NCBI RefSeq assembly: GCF_019166065.1
Contig: NZ_JAHTBN010000013.1
Coordinates: forward strand, 1-64,000
Direction: 5' to 3'
Origin: Candidimonas humi
Lineage (GTDB): Bacteria; Pseudomonadota; Gammaproteobacteria; Burkholderiales; Burkholderiaceae_B
DNA length: 64,000 bases
Under the pieces are notes generated by a model. The model saw only the letters and a program-made list of their open reading frames with translations. It was not told the DNA's origin and did no database searches. The position numbers were made by a program, and so were the translations under genes. Position 1 is the stretch's first letter, and the number at the start of each line of letters is the position of its first letter. Of this stretch, positions 27,615-36,697 are shown piece by piece.

Positions 27615-29153
27615 TCAATGGGCGGGCTGGGGACGTTCGACCGGCACCCGTTCCTCGAGCGCCTCGTCCTTGACGAGCATGCTCAAGATGAAGGAGACGA
27701 AACCTATCCCCGACGCGACCGAAAAGATATTGCGGAAGGCTTCCTGGGCGCTGCCGGCCAGTTGGGCCTTGACCATCGCGTCCACGTGCACCTGGGCGTC
27801 GCCGATCAGGGCCTTGATGATTTCGGCGCCCGAGAACCCCGATGCCGAGGCCGGGGCGTCGGCCTGCAGGGCGGCCAGCAACAGCGCCATCAGCACCGCA
27901 ATGCCCATGGCCGCGCCCAGCGAGCGGCAGAATGCCGAAACTGCAGTGGCGATGCCTACGTAGCGGTGTTCCACGGCATTTTGCACCGCGACTGTCGAGG
28001 TGGGCAGTTGCAGGCCTATGCCCAGCCCCGTGACCGCCATGCAGACCATGGTGGACACGGCCGAGCCCGGCGCCAGAAAGGCCAGCCCGAGTACCGCGAT
28101 CGGCACCAGCAGGGCGCCGAACATTTGCAGATGCTTGTAGCGGCCCATGCGCGTCATCAGCCGCCCGCCTATGTATGCCCCCGTGGGCACCGCCAGACTC
28201 AGCGGCACCAGTTGCAGCGCCGAGCCGTCGGCGCCGGCCTTGGTGAGCATCTGCAGCCGCAACGGTATGAGCACCGACAGCGACACGATTTCGATGAAGG
28301 CGATGAACAATATGGCGCAAGACACATTGACCGTGCGGTTGCTGAACATGCCCAGCGGCACGATGGGCTCGGCCGCGCGCCGTTCCTGCCAGTAGAACGC
28401 CAACAGGGCGATCACGGTCACGCCGAAAAGCTTGCTGTTCAGGGTATCCAACCATCCTGCGCCCTGGCCGACCCGGGTGATGCCTATGAGCAGCGTGGCC
28501 AGCCCCACGATCAGCAATATCGCGCCCAGGAAATCGATGGGCCGCTTGACCTTGGGCACCGGCAGCAGCGCCAGCGCGCGCCGCGAGGACAGCAGGGCCA
28601 CCAGCCCCAGGGGCAGGTTGATCCAGAACACCCAGCGCCAGGACAGATAGGTGGTGAGCAGGCCGCCGGCCAGCGGGCCGGTGACGCTGGCCACTGCGAA
28701 GGCCGCGCTGATGTAGCCCTGGTAGCGGCCGCGGTCGCGCGGCGCCACCACGTCGGCGATGATGGCCTGGGCCACGGAAATCAGGCCGCCGCCGCCCAGG
28801 CCTTGCAGGATGCGGGCGCCGACCAGGAAGGGCATGGTGGGCGCCATGGCCGACGCGACCGATGTCAGCAGGAATATCGTGATGGCCGAGGACAGCATCA
28901 CGCGCCTTCCGTACAGGTCGCCGAGCTTGCCGTAGATGGGAGTGGCCACCGCCACCGCGATCAGGTAGCCCGACACCACCCAGGCCAGCAGGTCCACGCC
29001 CTGCAGGTCTGACGCCATCATGGGCAGCGATACCGATACGATGGTCTGGTCGAGTGCGCCCAGCAATATGGCGAGCATCAGGCCGATGATGACGGAGCGC
29101 ACGTCCGAATGGGACAAGGTGGAGTACAGCGGAACTTCTCGTGTTTGCGGCAT
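27615..29153 (-). CDS. DHA2-family MFS multidrug exporter (EmrB/QacA type, 14 TM)
   Basis: 512-residue drug:H+ antiporter. The N-terminal motif D1 is LGALDQTIVSVSLPMM, motif A GKLGDLYGRRVMLSS, motif C AVASVTGPLAGGLL, with the WRWVFWINLPLG segment typical of DHA2 proteins. About 14 membrane helices are predictable. No EmrA-type membrane fusion gene is adjacent, so it probably acts alone in the inner membrane. Substrate unknown. Confidence 0.93.
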   Translation of the reverse strand: MPQTREVPLYSTLSHSDVRSVIIGLMLAILLGALDQTIVSVSLPMMASDLQGVDLLAWVVSGYLIAVAVATPIYGKLGDLYGRRVMLSSAITIFLLTSVASAMAPTMPFLVGARILQGLGGGGLISVAQAIIADVVAPRDRGRYQGYISAAFAVASVTGPLAGGLLTTYLSWRWVFWINLPLGLVALLSSRRALALLPVPKVKRPIDFLGAILLIVGLATLLIGITRVGQGAGWLDTLNSKLFGVTVIALLAFYWQERRAAEPIVPLGMFSNRTVNVSCAILFIAFIEIVSLSVLIPLRLQMLTKAGADGSALQLVPLSLAVPTGAYIGGRLMTRMGRYKHLQMFGALLVPIAVLGLAFLAPGSAVSTMVCMAVTGLGIGLQLPTSTVAVQNAVEHRYVGIATAVSAFCRSLGAAMGIAVLMALLLAALQADAPASASGFSGAEIIKALIGDAQVHVDAMVKAQLAGSAQEAFRNIFSVASGIGFVSFILSMLVKDEALEERVPVERPQPAH

Positions 29154-29266
29154 TGTCTGCGTGAACGGATGCGGGCCGCAGCGGTGCCGCGGCGGCTCAA
29201 GGGCCGGAAAGAGGAATACGGCGCATTGTACGTCCGCAAGGACAGGCGACGGGAATGGAGGCTGGC

Positions 29267-29539
29267 TCAGGAGGGCGGGAGGCGAGTTCCGCTGCCTGCG
29301 TGGCCGCCATGGGCCTCGCGCAGCGGGCGCAGCAAGTCCCTGAGCCCGTTGTGGTCCAGTTCGTACATCAGCGCCAGCATGCGGCCCAGCTCGCCCTTGG
29401 GAAAGCCATTGCGGGCGAACCAGCCCAGGTAATGGCCGGGCAGCTCGGCGAGCGGCCGGTCCTTGTATTTGCCATAAGGCATGACGTAGTTCGCCAGCCG
29501 TTGCAGGGCGTCGGAGTCCATGGTGCGAAAGTCCGGCAT
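29267..29539 (-). CDS. DUF3820 family protein
   Basis: 90 residues. The core MPYGKYKDRPLAELPGHYLGWFARNGFPKGELGRMLALMYELDHNGL is the DUF3820 signature, a small domain of unknown function also found in some exonuclease-like proteins. Start at 29539 (MPDFRTMDSD) chosen; an internal ATG at 29521 is possible. Not clearly in operon with either neighbour (62 bp after the SDR stop, 113 bp before the MFS start). Confidence 0.8.
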   Translation of the reverse strand: MPDFRTMDSDALQRLANYVMPYGKYKDRPLAELPGHYLGWFARNGFPKGELGRMLALMYELDHNGLRDLLRPLREAHGGHAGSGTRLPPS

Positions 29540-29601
29540 CCGGAAACCGCGTGCCGTCCGCCTGGGCCGCGCCGTTTCCGTGTATTGATCCAATTGACTG
29601 T

Positions 29602-30480
29602 CTATTCTAATTGCCCCCGGGCCTTGGCCAGTTCGTGCCTCGGCTGGTCCCAGCCCGAGTCCGGGACGAACTGGCCGGCCTGCGCCTGCACCTCGGCCAG
29701 CCGGCGGCATAGCGTTTCGGCAGGGCCCGCCGCGTCGTCGATGTGGATGCCGCGAGTCATGGTGATGTGGGCGCATTCGTAGCTGCCGCCGCCTGCCAGC
29801 AGGATCATGCGCGTGGGGGCCGCGTCGCCGGCCAGGGCGAGTAGTGCGGGGCTGACGCGTTCGGGCGTCATGACGGCTGCCGCGTCCTCCGGCAGCAGGC
29901 CCTCGGTCATTGCGGTCGCGGCGCTGGGGGCCAGGCAATTGACGCGGATGTCGTGCCTGGCGCCTTCCAGCGCCAGGGCCTGCATCAGGCCCACCAGCGC
30001 CATTTTGGCGGCGCCATAGTTCGACTGGCCGAAGTTGCCGTACAGGCCCGAAGACGAAGTCGTCATCACGATGCGCCCATAGTTCTGCGCCTGCATCCGC
30101 GGCCAGACCGCCTTGGCGGCATGCACGGAACCCATGACGTGCACGTCCAGCACCAGGCGGAAGTCGTCGAGCGGCATCTTGGCGAATGTGCGGTCGCGCA
30201 GGATGCCCGCATTGTTCACGAGGATGTCGATGCGCCCGAACTCGGCGATCGCGAGTTCGGCCATGGACTGCATGTCTTCGTAGCGTGTGACGTCGCCGGC
30301 GCAGGCGACGGCCTCGCCGCCCGCGAGGCGGATTTCATCGGCCACGGCCCGCGCCCCGGCGCCCAGGTCGTTGACCACCACGCGCGCGCCGTGGCGCGCG
30401 AGTTCCAGGGCGTGACTGCGGCCCAACCCGCCGCCGGCCCCCGTCACGATCGCTACCCGGGATTGCAATTGCTTGGACAT
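29602..30480 (-). CDS. SDR family oxidoreductase
   Basis: 292-residue short-chain dehydrogenase. NAD(P) motif TGAGGGLGRSHALELARHGA, NNAG motif in ILVNNAGILRD, catalytic Ser in TTSSSGLYG and Tyr-x-x-x-Lys in NYGAAKMAL. It resembles the 3-hydroxyacyl-CoA dehydrogenase domain of multifunctional enzyme type 2 (VVVNDLG pattern). The C-terminal ~50 residues extend past the normal SDR core. It starts 97 bp after the synthetase-fusion stop on the same strand, which suggests a shared acyl-CoA pathway. An in-frame ATG at 30498 is an alternative start. Confidence 0.9.
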   Translation of the reverse strand: MSKQLQSRVAIVTGAGGGLGRSHALELARHGARVVVNDLGAGARAVADEIRLAGGEAVACAGDVTRYEDMQSMAELAIAEFGRIDILVNNAGILRDRTFAKMPLDDFRLVLDVHVMGSVHAAKAVWPRMQAQNYGRIVMTTSSSGLYGNFGQSNYGAAKMALVGLMQALALEGARHDIRVNCLAPSAATAMTEGLLPEDAAAVMTPERVSPALLALAGDAAPTRMILLAGGGSYECAHITMTRGIHIDDAAGPAETLCRRLAEVQAQAGQFVPDSGWDQPRHELAKARGQLE

Positions 30481-30577
30481 GGTTTCGTTCCTCTGCATCG
30501 ATGCCGGCGCGCCGCCCCGGAGAGTCTTAGGCCCTCTTCGGGGCGGCTAAGCTGGAAAGCGTGGCCGCGTTTGCTCT

Positions 30578-33500
30578 TCAACCCGTCCGCTTCACGGGCG
30601 GATAGCCGAACGTCCCTTGCAGGTGTGCACGGCCAGGTTGATAGAGCCTCAAGGTCAGGTAAAAGCCTTCTTCGGGCGGTGCGGGCAGCCAGTTTTTGCC
30701 CGGCCCCGGGTCGTCCGCCTGGATGGAGATGCTCAGGCCCCCGTCCGCATCGCGCAGCAAGCCCCGCGTCCGGTCGCCGATGGAGTGGCGGCCTATGGGG
30801 TTGTCCACCAGCAGGCAGTCGCGGCGGCGGTATAGCGTGATCGACCAGAATGCGCCTACGTCCGGTTCGCCGCCCGGGGGAAAGCGCAGCACATAGCGTC
30901 GCGCGCCGCTAAGCGCCGCGCCGTCGGCATCCACTTCGGCCATGATGTACATGGCCTCGTCGATGCCGAGCGTGCCGATCCAGTTGCGGGCCACGCGCGC
31001 GCGCGTCAGCAGGTCGTCGCCGAAGCTGTCGCGCACGGAAACGGCGGTGGTCCAGCCCCCGCCCAGCTCGGAAGAATGGGCGGTCTCGCGCAGTTCTGTG
31101 TAGACCTCGGCCAGCGCTTGCTGCAGATCCGCGGGCGCCGGCGGCCAGCCGGGCAGCGGGGCGGCCGGCGGATTGCGGGCCAGCATCGTTTCCAGGACAC
31201 ACAGGTATTCGTCCGCTTGCGGCGCATCGGCGTTGCGGCCGTCCAGCAGCGTGTCGATGCGCGACAGCGCCGGCGCGCCGTCCGGCCGCGAGATGGCGTA
31301 GCGGTCCTGCAGTGCATGCACCTGCGCCAGGTCCGCAGCATCGGCGTCGGCCAGGATGCGGCCGATGATCCACACGTCGTCGCCCGGCGCGGCAATGCGG
31401 TGCATGCCGGCCGGCGCTGATCCCGTCCAGCCGGGCCCATGGACGAACAGGCGTTGTGCGGCGCCGCCGGTGGTGCGCCGCCCCGCATAGGCCCAGGGAT
31501 TGGTCCACGCGTCGAGAAAGCCCAGCACCCAGTAGCGTTCGCCCATTTCGGGCACGTCGATGAGCAGCGGCCCGGCCGACAGATCGAGCCAGGCATTGGT
31601 GAACAGCGTGTCGTTGTTCGGCGTGACGACTTCCTTGTCTTGCGGGCCGCGCAGGCGCCGGGTATGCGTGAACTGGTTGACCCAGCGCATCCTCGATGCG
31701 GGGCTGTCGCCGGCATATCCCTGCACCAGATGCCGGCGCGCGGTATTGGCCGCGCGCATGCGCGCCATTTCGAATAGCGGCAGGGTGGCGATCACGGCCA
31801 GGCGCGCGGCCGGTGGCGCCTGTGGAGGCCGCACCGCATGCGAGGCCTGCGCCGCCCGGGGCGATTGCAGAACTTGCGTATTCTGTTGCTCTTGCTTTTG
31901 TGGTGTCGTCCGTGGCGTTTGCGGCGCATGCGCCACCGCAGCCTGCGCCGCTGCGCGGGTCAGGACGACCGCGTCCAGCGCCAGCGCGCCCTGGCCGCGC
32001 GGCAGCACGACGAAGGGATTCAATTCCGCCGCCTCCAAGGTATCGCCGGCCGCGAGCGCGTAACGGGAAATATTGACGATAGCCTCGGCCAGAGCATCCT
32101 CGTCCGCGGGCGGCGCGCCGCGGAAACCGCGCAGCAGCGGAGCAGTCTTGAGTTCTTCGATCATTTCGCGCGCCTGCCGCGGGTCCACCGGCGCCAGGCG
32201 CAAGGCCACGTCGCCCATTAGTTCGGCCTGCACGCCGCCGGCCCCGAGCATTACCACCGCGCCCAGCGACGGGTCGCGGCGTACGCCGAGTATGAATTCC
32301 ACGCCGCCGCGTATCATCGGCGCCACCAGCACGCCGTCCACGCGCGCGCCGGGCGCTGCAGATGCGGCGGCAGCGACGATGCGCTCATAGGCGCGGCCGG
32401 CCTCGCCGGCGTCGGGCACGCCCAGTATCACTGCGCCGATATCGCTTTTGTGCGTGATGTCGGGAGACAGCACTTTCATCGCCACCGGAAAACCGAGATC
32501 GCACGCCTGCACCACGGCTTCTTCCTGGTTGCGGGCGCGACGGGCGGGCACGACGGGTATGCCGAAGCCTTGCAGCAGGTCCATGGCGTCGGCCTCGTTA
32601 TAGGGGCCGGGTCCGAGCCCGGCCGGCTCGATGGCTATGGGCGCCGCTGCCGGGCGCTGCAATTGGGCGCCGAGGAAATTGACCGCGGCCAGCACGCGTA
32701 TGGCGCGCGCCGGGTCGGAAAAGCACAGGCAGCCCAGGGCTTCGAGCGCGCGCTGCTGCGAGGTGTCGGCAAGCATGCCGAACATCAGCAGCCGGCCGGG
32801 GAACTCGCGCCGCAGGTCCCGCGCCAGTTGCTGCTGTATGTCCCTCATGGCGGGCGTGCTGCCGAAAGCCGCGAGAAAGATGAGCAGGCTGCCGTGGCCG
32901 GCTTCGCCGAGCATGACGCGGGCCGCTGCCTCCAGCAGATCGGGCTCGGCCGTCACCTGTCCGGTCAGGTCGACGGGGTTGCGCGTGGAAGCGAAGGGCA
33001 CGCGCGCCCGGATCCGTTCCTGCGCGGTCGCGGGCAGTTCGGCGACATCCAGGCCGGCCATGGCCGCATCGTCGGCCATCATGACGCCGACGCCGCCGGA
33101 GACGGTCAGCAGGCCGACTTTGGGATTGGCGGGCAGGCCCGAGACGGCCAGGCAATGGGCGATGTCGAAGAATTCCTCGATATTGTTTGCCCGCCAGGCG
33201 CCGTGCTGGCGAAACAGCGCGTCGTAGGCGGCGTCGTCGCCTGCCAGGGCGGCGGTATGCGAGGCGGCCGTTGCGGCGCCGAGCGTGGTCCTGCCTACTT
33301 TCACCAGCACCACGGGCTTGCCTGCGACGCGCGCCAGGTCCAGTGCCCGCCGCAGCCTGGCGCCGTCGCGGCAGCCTTCCAGGTAGGCCATGATGATGCG
33401 TGTCGCCGGATTGCGCGCCATCCAGGCGATGCATGCGGCAACGTCGATGTCCGATTCATTGCCGGTGCTGATCCAGGCCGACAGCCCGACGCCGCGCTGG

Positions 33501-34060
33501 CGCGCCATGGCGTATGCGTAGGCCCCGAAAGCGCCGCTCTGGCTGACGATGCCGACTGTGCCAGGCTGCGCGAGCCCGGTGGACACTACGGGGGAAAACG
33601 TTGCGTAGACCGAGCGTGCGGAGTTCATGAAGCCCAGGCAGTTCGGACCGAGCACCCGGATGCCGGCCGCGGCCGCCTTGTCCGCGAAGTCGCCTTGCGC
33701 CCGTGCGCCATGCTCGCCCATCTCGGCGTATCCGGCCGAGAACATCACGATGTTCTTCACGCCTGCGGCGATGGCATCGTCCAGCGCCGCCGGAGCCGCG
33801 GCGGCCGGGATTGCGAAGATGGCGAGGTCGATGGGCCGGGATATGGCTCGCAGCGAAACATGGGCGGGCAAGCCGGCGATTTCCCCGCCGCGCGGATTGA
33901 CCGGGTAGATCTCGCCCGCGTAGCCGTGTTCGATCAGGTAGCGCAAGGGCGCTGCGCCGATCTTGCCGGCGCTTGCCGAGGCGCCGACGACGGCGATCGA
34001 GGCCGGCGACAGGAAGGAATCGAGATCGGGAAAATCTATGTCTGGATCTGTAGTGCTCAT
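30578..34060 (-). CDS. Acyl-CoA synthetase (NDP-forming type) fused to DUF1254/DUF1214 domains
   Basis: 1160-residue two-part protein. Residues ~1-700 are an acetate-CoA ligase (ADP-forming)-like synthetase: CoA-binding domain (SIAVVGASASAGKIG, IYPVNPRGGEIAGLP), ligase domains (VLGPNCLGFMNS, GIVSQSGAFGAYAY, and a phospho-His loop ASHTAALAGDDAAYDALFRQHG), then an ATP-grasp domain (MKVLSPDITHKSDIGAVILGV). Residues ~705-750 form a Gln/Pro/Ala linker. Residues ~760-1160 are DUF1254 (TPNNDTLFTNAWLDLSAG) plus DUF1214 (FWSITLYRRRDCLLVDNPIGRHSIGDRT). DUF1254/1214 proteins are normally separate and usually exported; here no signal peptide precedes them. ATG at 34060 has the family N-terminus. Regulation by the adjacent LysR is likely (operator 34261-34280). 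Confidence 0.88.
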   Translation of the reverse strand: MSTTDPDIDFPDLDSFLSPASIAVVGASASAGKIGAAPLRYLIEHGYAGEIYPVNPRGGEIAGLPAHVSLRAISRPIDLAIFAIPAAAAPAALDDAIAAGVKNIVMFSAGYAEMGEHGARAQGDFADKAAAAGIRVLGPNCLGFMNSARSVYATFSPVVSTGLAQPGTVGIVSQSGAFGAYAYAMARQRGVGLSAWISTGNESDIDVAACIAWMARNPATRIIMAYLEGCRDGARLRRALDLARVAGKPVVLVKVGRTTLGAATAASHTAALAGDDAAYDALFRQHGAWRANNIEEFFDIAHCLAVSGLPANPKVGLLTVSGGVGVMMADDAAMAGLDVAELPATAQERIRARVPFASTRNPVDLTGQVTAEPDLLEAAARVMLGEAGHGSLLIFLAAFGSTPAMRDIQQQLARDLRREFPGRLLMFGMLADTSQQRALEALGCLCFSDPARAIRVLAAVNFLGAQLQRPAAAPIAIEPAGLGPGPYNEADAMDLLQGFGIPVVPARRARNQEEAVVQACDLGFPVAMKVLSPDITHKSDIGAVILGVPDAGEAGRAYERIVAAAASAAPGARVDGVLVAPMIRGGVEFILGVRRDPSLGAVVMLGAGGVQAELMGDVALRLAPVDPRQAREMIEELKTAPLLRGFRGAPPADEDALAEAIVNISRYALAAGDTLEAAELNPFVVLPRGQGALALDAVVLTRAAAQAAVAHAPQTPRTTPQKQEQQNTQVLQSPRAAQASHAVRPPQAPPAARLAVIATLPLFEMARMRAANTARRHLVQGYAGDSPASRMRWVNQFTHTRRLRGPQDKEVVTPNNDTLFTNAWLDLSAGPLLIDVPEMGERYWVLGFLDAWTNPWAYAGRRTTGGAAQRLFVHGPGWTGSAPAGMHRIAAPGDDVWIIGRILADADAADLAQVHALQDRYAISRPDGAPALSRIDTLLDGRNADAPQADEYLCVLETMLARNPPAAPLPGWPPAPADLQQALAEVYTELRETAHSSELGGGWTTAVSVRDSFGDDLLTRARVARNWIGTLGIDEAMYIMAEVDADGAALSGARRYVLRFPPGGEPDVGAFWSITLYRRRDCLLVDNPIGRHSIGDRTRGLLRDADGGLSISIQADDPGPGKNWLPAPPEEGFYLTLRLYQPGRAHLQGTFGYPPVKRTG

Positions 34061-34260
34061 GGGCTGCGTGGCGAGGGTCGGCGGGAATATTCCCGATGCG
34101 TTGCGCCCGCGGCATCCGCATTGCGCGGCCGGCGGCATCGCCGTGTGCGGCGCTGTGTGCCGCGCCACTGCTTGTCGTCGCCGCGCCGTGGCGAATGCTC
34201 GAGGCTGGGTCGCCTACGATACCTGCCTGCTTTTTATCAGACAAGACGAGATTTCTGAGG

Positions 34261-34280
34261 AATTTATAAGCTGATCTTAT
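34261..34280. promoter_or_regulatory. Candidate LysR operator upstream of the synthetase fusion
   Basis: AATTTATAAGCTGATCTTAT contains the perfect inverted repeat ATAAG-N5-CTTAT (34266-34280), a T-N11-A-like LysR site. It overlaps the stop codon of the LysR gene, about 200 bp before the synthetase start. It matches 17 of 20 bases with the site at 35282-35301. Confidence 0.6.
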
Positions 34281-35236
34281 TTGTTGGATATGCCTGCCGC
34301 CACAGCCTTGCGTGGGCCGCCGGGGCGCGGCGAAGCATCGCCGTTTGCGTCCGCAGCGGTCTCCAGCGTGTAGTCCAGGAAACTTTCCACCGCGGGCGAC
34401 AGGCACGAGCGCTCGCGCGCAAAGATGGCGATGCGCCATGTCACGGTGGGTTGCAGCAGGGGGCGGAAGGCCAGCCCGAAGCCTTCAACCAGCGAACGCG
34501 CCATCGAAGGGCAGATCGCGTAGCCTGGCCTCACGCGCAGCATGGACAATGCCGTATTGACACGGTGCACCGCCATGATGTCCCTGGGGTGGTAGCGCGG
34601 CGGCACGTTGCTCAGCACATTCAGCGCCAGATTGGGCATGTAATTGATCAACTGCCGCTCGCGCAGGTCCTTCCACTTGACTGCTGCGCTTGCGGCCAGC
34701 GGGTCGTCGGGGCGCAGCGCCACCCATAAAGGGTCGATGCGGATCAGGTGCGCGTGCACGGCCTCGTCGGTCAACACGCCGGCCGGGCCGAAGCCGATGT
34801 CGGCGCTGCCGTCATGCAGGCCCGCCAGCACCCCTTCGATAGGCACGTCGTCGAAGCGGATGTCCACGCCCGGATGGCGCTGCCCGTAACCCGCGATCAG
34901 TTCGGGCAGCAGCGTGCAGGACAGGGTCTCGGGCGCGGCTACCCGCACCAGCCCGCGGCGCAGCTCCTTGAGGTTGGTGATGTTCTTGAGCGCCTCGTCG
35001 AGATCGGCGAGCACGCGCCGCACCATGGGCTCGAACGCGGCGCCGACCACGGACGCGCCCACGCTGCGCGTGTTGCGATCCAGCAGGCGCACCCCGAGCC
35101 GGCCTTCGAGTTCCTTGACCAGGCCGCTGAGCGCCGCCTGCGACAGATGCATGGCCTCGGCAGCCTCGGAAAAACTCCCGCGTTCGAGCACGGCCATGAA
35201 TGCGCGCAATTGCCTGAGCGTGACTTCTGGTGTCAT
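34277..35236 (-). CDS. LysR family transcriptional regulator
   Basis: 319 residues. The N-terminal winged HTH reads LRQLRAFMAVLERGSFSEAAEAMHLSQAALSGLVKELEGRLGVRLLDRNTR, followed by a periplasmic-binding-protein-like effector domain (LRRGLVRVAAPETLSCTLLPELIAGYGQRHPGVDIRF). ATG at 35236 has GAGG six bases upstream; an ATG at 35251 is an alternative. It lies between the synthetase gene (downstream, same strand) and a divergent Bug gene. Matching operator-like sequences at 34261-34280 and 35282-35301 suggest it controls both. Confidence 0.95.
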   Translation of the reverse strand: MTPEVTLRQLRAFMAVLERGSFSEAAEAMHLSQAALSGLVKELEGRLGVRLLDRNTRSVGASVVGAAFEPMVRRVLADLDEALKNITNLKELRRGLVRVAAPETLSCTLLPELIAGYGQRHPGVDIRFDDVPIEGVLAGLHDGSADIGFGPAGVLTDEAVHAHLIRIDPLWVALRPDDPLAASAAVKWKDLRERQLINYMPNLALNVLSNVPPRYHPRDIMAVHRVNTALSMLRVRPGYAICPSMARSLVEGFGLAFRPLLQPTVTWRIAIFARERSCLSPAVESFLDYTLETAADANGDASPRPGGPRKAVAAGISNK

Positions 35237-35281
35237 GGGTGTCCTCTGCATGTCGTCGGCCGACGGTTTCGGCCGAAAATC

Positions 35282-35301
35282 AATTTATAACCTGGTCTTC
35301 T
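35282..35301. promoter_or_regulatory. Candidate LysR operator in the LysR-Bug divergent region
   Basis: AATTTATAACCTGGTCTTCT, 46 bp before the LysR ATG, matches 17 of 20 bases with the site ahead of the synthetase fusion. Placement in the divergent promoter fits autoregulation plus activation of the Bug gene. Confidence 0.55.
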
Positions 35302-35324
35302 AGATAATCAAGAAAATCAAGCTT

Positions 35325-35381
35325 GTTCGAATAGTTTGACACACTCTATCCTTCGTCCTGGATCTTTATTCTTATTCGAAC
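35325..35381. promoter_or_regulatory. Promoter of the Bug gene flanked by long-spaced inverted repeat
   Basis: GTTCGAATA (35325-35333) and TATTCGAAC (35373-35381) are perfect 9-bp arms 39 bp apart. A -35 TTGACA (35336-35341) lies just inside the left arm; no good -10 is found at 17 bp, as in activator-dependent promoters. Confidence 0.45.
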
Positions 35382-35394
35382 TCAGGAGACATGC

Positions 35395-36378
35395 ATGAAC
35401 ATGAACCGACGGACCCTGCTGGGCGTAGCCGCCGCGGGCATCTGCGCCGGCGCGATGCCGGATGTCTTTGCCCAGGGCGGCTGGCCCTCCCGCCCCGTGA
35501 AGCTCGTTTCCCCATATGGGGCGGGAGGGCCCAACGACCTGTCCGCGAGATTGATCGGGGCCTATCTGGAGCGCCGCCTGGGGCAGCCCTTCGTGGTCGA
35601 GAACAAGACCGGCGCGGGCACGCGCGTCGGCAATAATTACGTCGCGCATGCGCCCGCCGACGGCTACACCATCCTGTATGCCGCCGCGCCTTATTCGACG
35701 CTGGAGTCGCTGTACGGCAAGCTCAGCTACGATCCCCGCAAGGACTTGCAGCCTGTGGCCATGGCGATCACTGTGCCGCTGTTCCTGGTCGTCAACGCAA
35801 AGTCGCCGGCAAAAACGGCGCAGGAACTGATAGCCTACGGCAAGTCGCAGCCCAACGGCCTGACCTTCGGTTCGCCCGGCTATGGTTCGCTGCCGCATCT
35901 GGCGGCCGAACTGGTGCTGCGCGAATCGGGCTCCAAAGGCATCGTGGTGCAGTATCGCGGCGACGTCGCGGCATACACGGACCTGCTTGCGGGCGGACGC
36001 ATCGATGCCACGCTCACGGCCATCACGGCGGCGCTGCCGCACATCCAGAGCGGCAGGCTGCGGGTGCTGGGGGTAGCCTCGACCGTGCGCAGCGCCATCT
36101 ATCCGCAGGCGCATACGCTGCCCGAGCAAGGCTTTCCCAAGGTGGTCGCGGCGGGCTGGTATGGCTTCATGGCGCCGGCCGGCGTGCCGCAGGCTATCGT
36201 CGAACGCCTGGACAAGGAAATCAACGGCGCACTGCAGGACCCTCACATCAGGCAGAGGCTGCTGGCCCAGGGCATGGAGCCTCATCCCGGCAATGCGGCG
36301 GCATTCCGCAAGTTCATTGATGCCGAAATGGATAAATGGGGGCGCGTGATCCGCGCGGCAGGCATCAAGGGCCAGTAA
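35395..36378 (+). CDS. Bug-family tripartite tricarboxylate transporter substrate-binding protein
   Basis: 327 residues. The N-terminus NMNRRTLLGVAAAGICAGAMPDVFAQ has a twin Arg before the hydrophobic core, so Tat export is possible. Family blocks: VKLVSPYGAGGPNDLSARLIGAYLERRLGQPFVVENKTGAGTRVGNNYVAHAPADGYTILY. The motif NKTGAG replaces NKPGAG. ATG at 35395 has AGGAG six bases upstream. Divergent from the LysR gene and, through the shared operator, probably co-regulated with the synthetase fusion and SDR that may process its ligand. Confidence 0.94.
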   Translation: MNMNRRTLLGVAAAGICAGAMPDVFAQGGWPSRPVKLVSPYGAGGPNDLSARLIGAYLERRLGQPFVVENKTGAGTRVGNNYVAHAPADGYTILYAAAPYSTLESLYGKLSYDPRKDLQPVAMAITVPLFLVVNAKSPAKTAQELIAYGKSQPNGLTFGSPGYGSLPHLAAELVLRESGSKGIVVQYRGDVAAYTDLLAGGRIDATLTAITAALPHIQSGRLRVLGVASTVRSAIYPQAHTLPEQGFPKVVAAGWYGFMAPAGVPQAIVERLDKEINGALQDPHIRQRLLAQGMEPHPGNAAAFRKFIDAEMDKWGRVIRAAGIKGQ

Positions 36379-36429
36379 GCCGGGACGCGGGAGCGCGGCG
36401 CAGCGTCCGCTGCCAGCGGCGGGGCGGCT

Positions 36430-36636
36430 TCAGGTGTTGTCGTCTTCGGCTTCGGCTTCGTATTCGAGGTCGGCGAACATCTCGCGCAGCGATCGCGGCC
36501 GGTCTTCGAGCGGCTTGAACGCTTCCATCTGGTGTTGCGCCGGCCCGCCGCCGCCCATGTCGCCATGCGAGGACAGATAGAAGGCAGTCATGCGGCGCTG
36601 ATTGATCTGCCTGATGTATTGCATGATGTGCTTCAT
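36430..36636 (-). CDS. Small hypothetical protein
   Basis: 68 residues from ATG at 36636 (MKHIMQYIRQINQRR). It has a basic N-terminus, a Gly-rich middle (SHGDMGGGGPAQHQME) and an acidic C-terminus (LREMFADLEYEAEAEDDNT). No recognised domain, signal or membrane helix. It is 61 bp downstream of the thiol dioxygenase on the same strand, so it may be co-transcribed. Credible codon pattern and start, but function unknown. Confidence 0.5.
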   Translation of the reverse strand: MKHIMQYIRQINQRRMTAFYLSSHGDMGGGGPAQHQMEAFKPLEDRPRSLREMFADLEYEAEAEDDNT

Positions 36637-36697
36637 GGGCTGGGCTCTGATGATGGCGGGCTTGCGGCGCGCATGGTGCCTGGGCCACGGCCGCGGT

